Shown here piece by piece: positions 59,547 through 64,000 of a stretch of DNA of 64,000 bases. Below the pieces are notes generated by a model that saw nothing but the letters and a program-made list of their open reading frames with translations, ran no database searches and was not told the origin of the DNA. Source of the stretch: an uncultured Acidimicrobiales bacterium (GTDB taxonomy: Bacteria > Actinomycetota > Acidimicrobiia > Acidimicrobiales > Hopanoidiivorantaceae). The position numbers and the translations under genes are program-made. The DNA lies in contig OY282367.1 in NCBI GenBank assembly GCA_958295755.1, positions 330,294 through 394,293 of the forward strand, read 5' to 3'. Within the stretch, counting starts at the first letter, position 1. Every line of letters begins with the position of its first letter.

Positions 59547-59885
59547 ATGAAGGGCATGAACACGCGAGTTTCCCCACATTTGGAAGTGGACATGCCTTCG
59601 TTGGTAGCTTTCTGCGACAAATGGGGGATATCAAGGCTTGGAATTTTTGGATCGGTGTTGCGAGACGACTTCACCACAGACAGCGATGTTGATGTTTTGG
59701 TGTCTTTCCTGCCTGACAGGTGGCCGTCTCTGACACAGAGGAGCGTCGCAGAGGATGAACTCTCAGCAATCTTGGGATACCGTACTGAGATAGTCATTAG
59801 AGAGGGTTTAGAAGGCTGGAGGGTCCGCCCATCCGTGCGAGACAGTATCCTCTCAGAAGTGAAGGAAGTCTATGGACACGCGTAG
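59547..59885 (+). CDS. MNT-type minimal nucleotidyltransferase (MntA-like antitoxin)
   Basis: 112 aa with the GS-x10-DxD polymerase-beta motif: GSVLRDDFTTDSDVDVLV. Such proteins (MntA) AMPylate and neutralise the HEPN toxin HepT. Normally hepT follows at an overlapping ATG. Here an overlapping ATG does occur (MDTRSKHGFIRHD) but stops after 13 codons, so this is an orphan or the remnant of a pair. ATG 59556 is another start. Confidence 0.8.
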   Translation: MKGMNTRVSPHLEVDMPSLVAFCDKWGISRLGIFGSVLRDDFTTDSDVDVLVSFLPDRWPSLTQRSVAEDELSAILGYRTEIVIREGLEGWRVRPSVRDSILSEVKEVYGHA

Positions 59886-60011
59886 CAAGCACGGCTTTAT
59901 CAGGCATGACTGAAATTCAAGGATAGTTTTCTAACTCGGCCCAATAGCCTGAGTGTTTTTCTATTGAAAAATCTATAGTAGTGAGGTAGCATTGCGGGCA
60001 AGGGATGGAAG

Positions 60012-62378
60012 TTGTTCAGATTGGATTTGTTAAAGAGACTGTGGTCGCCTAGAGCACATTATGTTGTGCTGGCTGTTGTGCTTGTCGCGCTGCTGTTTGT
60101 GGGTGCGACGGTTCAGGGCGACCTTAGAAGAGCGATTTTTTCTGGGTCGGATGAAGCGGGTGAAGAGGATGGAAATGGCGGGGGAGAGGGGGCAGGGGGA
60201 GGCGAGGGGGGAGGCGGAGGCGAGGGCAATGGTGCTGGCGAGCAGGTAGTGCCCGAAAGGCAGTGCCGTCCTCGGGTGCACATGGATACCAGCCGTGTTG
60301 AAGGGTCGGTGCCTGTTGCGCCTGTGATTGAAACTTTGCCCACTGGCGACCAGCATTACCTTTTGGAGGGGCCAGACGCCCGTGCGCTGTCCATAGCGTT
60401 TACCCAAGATGTGTTCGCCGACTGCGCTAAGCATGTGGTGGTGGTAGAGAGCAGCGACTTGGGTGTGCTTTCTATAGCTAGCCGTCTGGCTGCTTTTTAT
60501 AATGGACCGCTACTGGTGAATGTTCTGGGCGAAGCAGAGGTGCCGGGGGCAGAGGTGCCGGGGGCAGAACAGTCGAGTGCAGAGCTACCGGGCACAGAGT
60601 TGTCTGATAATGGGTTGTCTGATAATGGGCAGGAGAGCACAGGCGATGAGCAGACTAGAACTTCTGACAGCAGTGTAACCAGTGCGCCGTCTGCTCCGCC
60701 GCAAATTCATCCCGACATAGCAACTGAGTTTCAGCGACTAGACCCTGATGCTGTGACTGTCATCGGTTCGATTGATACAGCCAATGAGCTACTGGCTCTC
60801 ATGCTGGCTTCTGAGGAGTCCGACCAAGACGTCACTCTTATCCCATCTAGCGGTGCTAGAGGCGATGTTGCTAGCGTCGCTGCTTATGCCGCTTCGCTGA
60901 TGGCAGGAGAGGCTGAAGAAATCAACGGCGGAAGCGCAGGAGAGCCAGGCACAGGGGATCAAAGCACAGGGGATCAAAGCACAGGAGATGAGAGCAGGGT
61001 TAGCGAAGAAGCAGATCAGCCCCCGTTGTTTTTGCCTCGCCGCTATGGGCCTGCCACGCCAGTGCGCGTGTTGGAAGCCATCTCTGCTGGGCTTGCCTTG
61101 CACCCCGCCCCGTCTCTCACTGTAGCCACCTCAGAAGGTTCTACCAGAATAGATTCAGTTTCTGACCCAGCAGTTGCTGACCCTGCCAAAGCTCTCGCCG
61201 ATCTTGCTGAAGGCGACGGCCCGCAATGGCTCATATCTCTAGATCAACCAGCTATTGCCGTGCTCGCCATTCCAGCCATAAATGCTACGGGCGGCAATCT
61301 ATTGTATGTTGCCCCTGACGATCTTCGCGCCTCGCCAATCTCTACTATTGAAGTGCTCACCGGGCCGCCGCATTACGGCACCGGCCCATATGACGCCGCA
61401 GGTAGGGAAGATCAAGGCGAAGACACAAGCGGAACCTTGAGCGATAACGGAAGTGATGACGGAGCTAGCACTGATATAGTTGCCACTCCAACTAGCCAGC
61501 CAAGTAACCAGCCAGCACGCCCTTGGCGACTAGTAGGGCCGATGCCAGATGACTCAGACTGGCAGCTGGCAGTGCTCTCCAACGGACAGCAGCTTCCCGG
61601 TGGGGGATATGTGCTATTTCCCTCGCGGCGCATAGTTGCCATGTATGGACACACGAACACTAACGCCCTCGGCGTACTCGGCGAACAAGGGCCAGCCGAA
61701 GGAGTAGAACGAGCTCGCGAAATTGCCCAAGGCTATGACGCTGACGGGATACCAGTGATAGAAGCTTTTGAAATCATCACCACGCTCGCCTCCAGTGCCC
61801 CCGGAAGCGACGGTAACTATTCGCTACGCACCTCCATTGCCGATCTGCGATCTTGGGTAGACATTGCCGAACAAGCTGGCATGTATGTGATCTTGGATCT
61901 CCAGCCCGGCCGCGCAAACTTCCTCTCACAAGCCAAAGAATATGAAGAGTTATTGCTCAAACCTCATGTGGGCCTCGCCCTAGACCCTGAATGGAGGCTC
62001 AAACCCAATGAGTTCCATCTTCGCCAGATTGGCAGTGTGGATGCTGCCGAAGTCAATCAGGTGGTCGACTGGCTGGCGCAACTAGTGCGCAACAACAACC
62101 TGCCCCAAAAGCTGCTTATGGTTCATCAGTTCAGCCATCAGATGATTACCAACCGCTCTGAGATACGCACTTCGCCTGAGCTAGCCGTGATGATTCATAT
62201 GGATGGCCAGGGCCGGAGCGACCTGAAATTCAACACCTACGCTGAACTCACGCGCAATGCTTTGGACAATGGCTGGTGGTGGGGCTGGAAGAACTTCTAC
62301 GACGAAGACTTCCCCACCCTCACACCTGCCCAAACTTTGACAGCGCGCCCAGTGCCCTATGTTGTGAGCTATCAGTAA
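60012..62378 (+). CDS. Cell-surface protein with CWB2-like and TIM-barrel-like regions
   Basis: 788 aa. An N-terminal membrane helix (AHYVVLAVVLVALLFVGATV), a Gly/Glu linker, and a region with cell-wall-binding-repeat-2 features (VVVESSDLGVLSIASRLAAFYNGPLLV...EFQRLDPDAVTVIG). Repetitive acidic inserts (PGAEVPGAE, GDQSTGDQSTGDE) interrupt it. The C-terminal 260 residues (RIVAMYGHTNTNALGVLGEQ...AFEIITTLASSAPG...YVILDLQPGR...VGLALDPEWRL...WWGWKNFYDED) form a conserved actinobacterial domain of unknown activity that looks like a glycosidase-type barrel. Start uncertain: TTG 60012 or TTG 60021. Confidence 0.7.
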   Translation: MFRLDLLKRLWSPRAHYVVLAVVLVALLFVGATVQGDLRRAIFSGSDEAGEEDGNGGGEGAGGGEGGGGGEGNGAGEQVVPERQCRPRVHMDTSRVEGSVPVAPVIETLPTGDQHYLLEGPDARALSIAFTQDVFADCAKHVVVVESSDLGVLSIASRLAAFYNGPLLVNVLGEAEVPGAEVPGAEQSSAELPGTELSDNGLSDNGQESTGDEQTRTSDSSVTSAPSAPPQIHPDIATEFQRLDPDAVTVIGSIDTANELLALMLASEESDQDVTLIPSSGARGDVASVAAYAASLMAGEAEEINGGSAGEPGTGDQSTGDQSTGDESRVSEEADQPPLFLPRRYGPATPVRVLEAISAGLALHPAPSLTVATSEGSTRIDSVSDPAVADPAKALADLAEGDGPQWLISLDQPAIAVLAIPAINATGGNLLYVAPDDLRASPISTIEVLTGPPHYGTGPYDAAGREDQGEDTSGTLSDNGSDDGASTDIVATPTSQPSNQPARPWRLVGPMPDDSDWQLAVLSNGQQLPGGGYVLFPSRRIVAMYGHTNTNALGVLGEQGPAEGVERAREIAQGYDADGIPVIEAFEIITTLASSAPGSDGNYSLRTSIADLRSWVDIAEQAGMYVILDLQPGRANFLSQAKEYEELLLKPHVGLALDPEWRLKPNEFHLRQIGSVDAAEVNQVVDWLAQLVRNNNLPQKLLMVHQFSHQMITNRSEIRTSPELAVMIHMDGQGRSDLKFNTYAELTRNALDNGWWWGWKNFYDEDFPTLTPAQTLTARPVPYVVSYQ

Positions 62379-62492
62379 AATTTAGACACTGCCCTAGCCG
62401 TCCGCCACCCTCCGATACTCCAGCCACTCCCAGATACCCCAGCTATTCCAAACCCGCTACCCCAGCCCACCCAAACAAGAAAGGCAGACCAA

Positions 62493-63308
62493 ATGTCAAG
62501 CTACGAAACCATCATCTATGAAGAGAAAGGGGCGGTGGCGTGGGTTACGCTCAATCGCCCAGAAGTCTACAATGCCTTCAACCAGCAGATGCAAGCTGAG
62601 TTGCGAGATGTGTGGCGATCGCTGCGAGTGAAAGACGAAATCAACGCAGTAGTGCTCACCGGGGCAGGCGACAAAGCATTCTGCACCGGAGTCGACCGCC
62701 AAGAAGCTATGGCCAACCTCGGCGAAGACCAGCGGCACATGTTCAACACATCCAACCCCTATATGTTTGACGACCCAGGCCACGACCTCGGCCCCAAACA
62801 GAGCGACCTCTGGAAACCCGTGATAGCTGCTGTGAACGGCATGGCTTGCGGCGGGGCTTTTTATCTGCTCAGCGAATGCGACATTTTGATAGCAGCCGAG
62901 CACGCTACTTTCTTTGACCCTCATGTGACCTACGGAATGAGCGCAGTGTATGAGCCCATCCAGATGCTCCAGAAAATGCCCTTCGGCGAAGTCATGCGCA
63001 TCGGACTGCTAGGCAACTACGAACGCATGAGTGCCAAGCGAGCGCACGAAGTCGGTATGTTGAGCGATGTGCTACCTGCCGAGAAGCTACTAGAAGAAGC
63101 AGAGTGGCTAGCCGATGCTATAGCAACGCAGCCCGCATTGGCAGTGCAGACTACATTGCGGGCAATATGGTTCGGGCACGAAGCCACCCGTCTGCAAGCT
63201 ATCGCGATGGCCCCGTCACTAGTGGGTTGTGGCAATCAGAAAGAGACCATGGAAGAAGGTCAAGCTCTGTTTGCATCGGGCAAACGCGTAGCACCGCGAG
63301 TGCGGTGA
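62493..63308 (+). CDS. Enoyl-CoA hydratase/isomerase (crotonase) family protein
   Basis: 271-aa crotonase: AWVTLNRPEVYNAFNQQM, AFCTGVDRQEAM (oxyanion-hole region), AAVNGMACGGAFYLLSECDI and ATFFDPHVTYGMSAVYEP. Family members hydrate, isomerise or hydrolyse acyl-CoA. The exact reaction is unclear because the typical active-site Glu pair is not certain (ASP/Glu in DPHVTYGM). ATG 62493 follows AGAAAGGCAGACCAA. It probably forms a unit with the truncated next gene. Confidence 0.87.
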   Translation: MSSYETIIYEEKGAVAWVTLNRPEVYNAFNQQMQAELRDVWRSLRVKDEINAVVLTGAGDKAFCTGVDRQEAMANLGEDQRHMFNTSNPYMFDDPGHDLGPKQSDLWKPVIAAVNGMACGGAFYLLSECDILIAAEHATFFDPHVTYGMSAVYEPIQMLQKMPFGEVMRIGLLGNYERMSAKRAHEVGMLSDVLPAEKLLEEAEWLADAIATQPALAVQTTLRAIWFGHEATRLQAIAMAPSLVGCGNQKETMEEGQALFASGKRVAPRVR

Positions 63309-63339
63309 TATTCGGCTAAATTTTCTAGAGACGCACTGA

Positions 63340-63411
63340 GCAACCTGAGAAAACCTGAGCAACCCTAAGTAACTCAAGCAACCTGAGCAACCTGAGAAAA
63401 CCCGAGATAGG
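63340..63411 (+). repeat. 9-10-bp tandem array between crotonase and EthD-like genes
   Basis: About eight units of CTGAGCAAC / CTGAGAAAAC type between the two genes, ending just before the ATAGGAG ribosome-binding site. Confidence 0.8.
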
Positions 63412-63418
63412 AGACACT

Positions 63419-64000
63419 ATGAACAATTACCCCATTCATCTAGGAAGCACGCTCTTCACGATGGTCGACCCAAATCCAGGCCATGAAGTCGCCTACAACC
63501 GCTGGTACGAGCGCGACCACTTCTACGCAGGCTGCATGATCGGCCCGTGGCTTTTTGCGGGCAGTCGTTGGGTAGCCACCCGTGCTCTCAAAGACCTTCG
63601 CTTTCCAGAAGACAGCCCCTTCTCAGAGCCGGTAGATGCGGGCTCATATCTCGCCATCTATTGGATATTAGACGGCTACTACGAAGAGCACTTCGACTGG
63701 GCACTAGCGCAAGTGCAAGATCTCTACAAAAACGACCGAGGCTTCGCCGAGCGCACTCACCGACACACCGCTCTCTACGAGCAACCGTGGGCGTTCTATC
63801 GCGATAGCGACCCTGTGCCCCTAGAGTTGGCACTAGATCACCACTATGAAGGCTTGGCTGTAGTTGCGCTAGAGCGAGCAGATGGAGTAAGCGCAGACGA
63901 GCTAAGAGGTTGGCTGGAAAGCGATGCTCTGCCTGCTCTGATGCAAGACTCGCCGATATCTATTGCTGCTGGCTGGTCTCCGATAGATCGCGACGCGGCA
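63419..64000 (+). CDS. EthD-like dimeric alpha/beta-barrel protein, partial
   Basis: 194 codons to the window edge, ATG 63419 with AGGAG upstream. The N-terminus LGSTLFTMVDPNPGHEVAYNRWYERDHFYAG resembles the dimeric alpha/beta-barrel proteins found beside actinobacterial catabolic genes; the repeat of a related segment near residue 140 (LALDHHYEGLAVVALERADG) suggests a two-domain barrel. Function unknown. Confidence 0.65.
   Translation, partial: MNNYPIHLGSTLFTMVDPNPGHEVAYNRWYERDHFYAGCMIGPWLFAGSRWVATRALKDLRFPEDSPFSEPVDAGSYLAIYWILDGYYEEHFDWALAQVQDLYKNDRGFAERTHRHTALYEQPWAFYRDSDPVPLELALDHHYEGLAVVALERADGVSADELRGWLESDALPALMQDSPISIAAGWSPIDRDAA

Noticed and set aside
59880..60011. Intact hepT toxin downstream of the MNT gene
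   Set aside because: The only overlapping ATG frame stops after 13 codons and no other frame shows HEPN-like sequence.

Overview
The window looks like part of the chromosome of an actinobacterium of moderate GC, most likely from the class Acidimicrobiia. This rests on gene content: a WhiB regulator, a DivIVA-like coiled-coil protein, the pairing of a YlbL-type PDZ/S16 protease with a UPF0182 membrane protein (adjacent in mycobacteria as well), a PPOX/F420-type flavoprotein, an actinobacterial-type MsrA, and many genes for CoA-thioester, amidohydrolase, P450 and short-chain dehydrogenase chemistry. No rRNA or close marker is present, so the placement is inference.

Layout. 1-2.3 kb: a truncated cobalamin-domain protein divergent from an acyl-CoA synthetase, with a palindrome between them. 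2.3-4.6 kb: a divergent glycosyltransferase / GH63-like hydrolase pair. 4.6-12 kb: a lipoprotein binding protein, a double-domain family III CoA-transferase, a thiolase and a D-aminoacylase-like enzyme, all on the minus strand. 12-18 kb: aldehyde dehydrogenase, RNase HII, TatA, WhiB, SerB, an APC permease and the initiator tRNA. 18-30 kb: a fused indolepyruvate:ferredoxin oxidoreductase, a peptide-type ABC importer lacking its ATPases, two paralogous amidohydrolases, an SDR and an acetoacetate-decarboxylase-like protein. 30-35 kb: RmuC, small proteins and CysS. 35-42 kb: PDZ/S16 protease, DivIVA-like protein and UPF0182. 42-45 kb: a cupin, MsrA, a SnoaL-like protein and an APH-like kinase. 45-49.8 kb: an AT-rich accessory island with three overlapping genes (HTH-fused DNA methyltransferase, PD-(D/E)XK-like nuclease, HEPN-like protein) plus a secreted Cys-rich protein, bracketed by near-identical 33-bp direct repeats. 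50-57 kb: a P450 and a complete branched-chain-type ABC importer with fused permeases. 57-64 kb: small membrane protein, MoaE, sulfatase, orphan MNT nucleotidyltransferase, cell-surface protein, crotonase, and a truncated EthD-like gene.

Two things stand out. First, about a dozen genes end in short tandem duplications (9-23 bp units, 2-5 copies) whose first unit contains the gene's own last codons and stop codon. Comparable duplications multiply start codons or expand protein linkers, where the unit length is always a multiple of three. The unit sequences differ from gene to gene, so this looks like a duplication process, not a repeat family. Second, the 45-49.7 kb island is a compact candidate defence module with direct repeats at both ends and no recognisable integrase.

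Most of the metabolism is catabolic: acids and aldehydes are activated to CoA esters or oxidised, processed by crotonase, thiolase and CoA-transferase, and fed by two ABC uptake systems. The P450, amidohydrolases, sulfatase and SnoaL-like protein suggest use of complex, possibly cyclic or sulfated, organic substrates.
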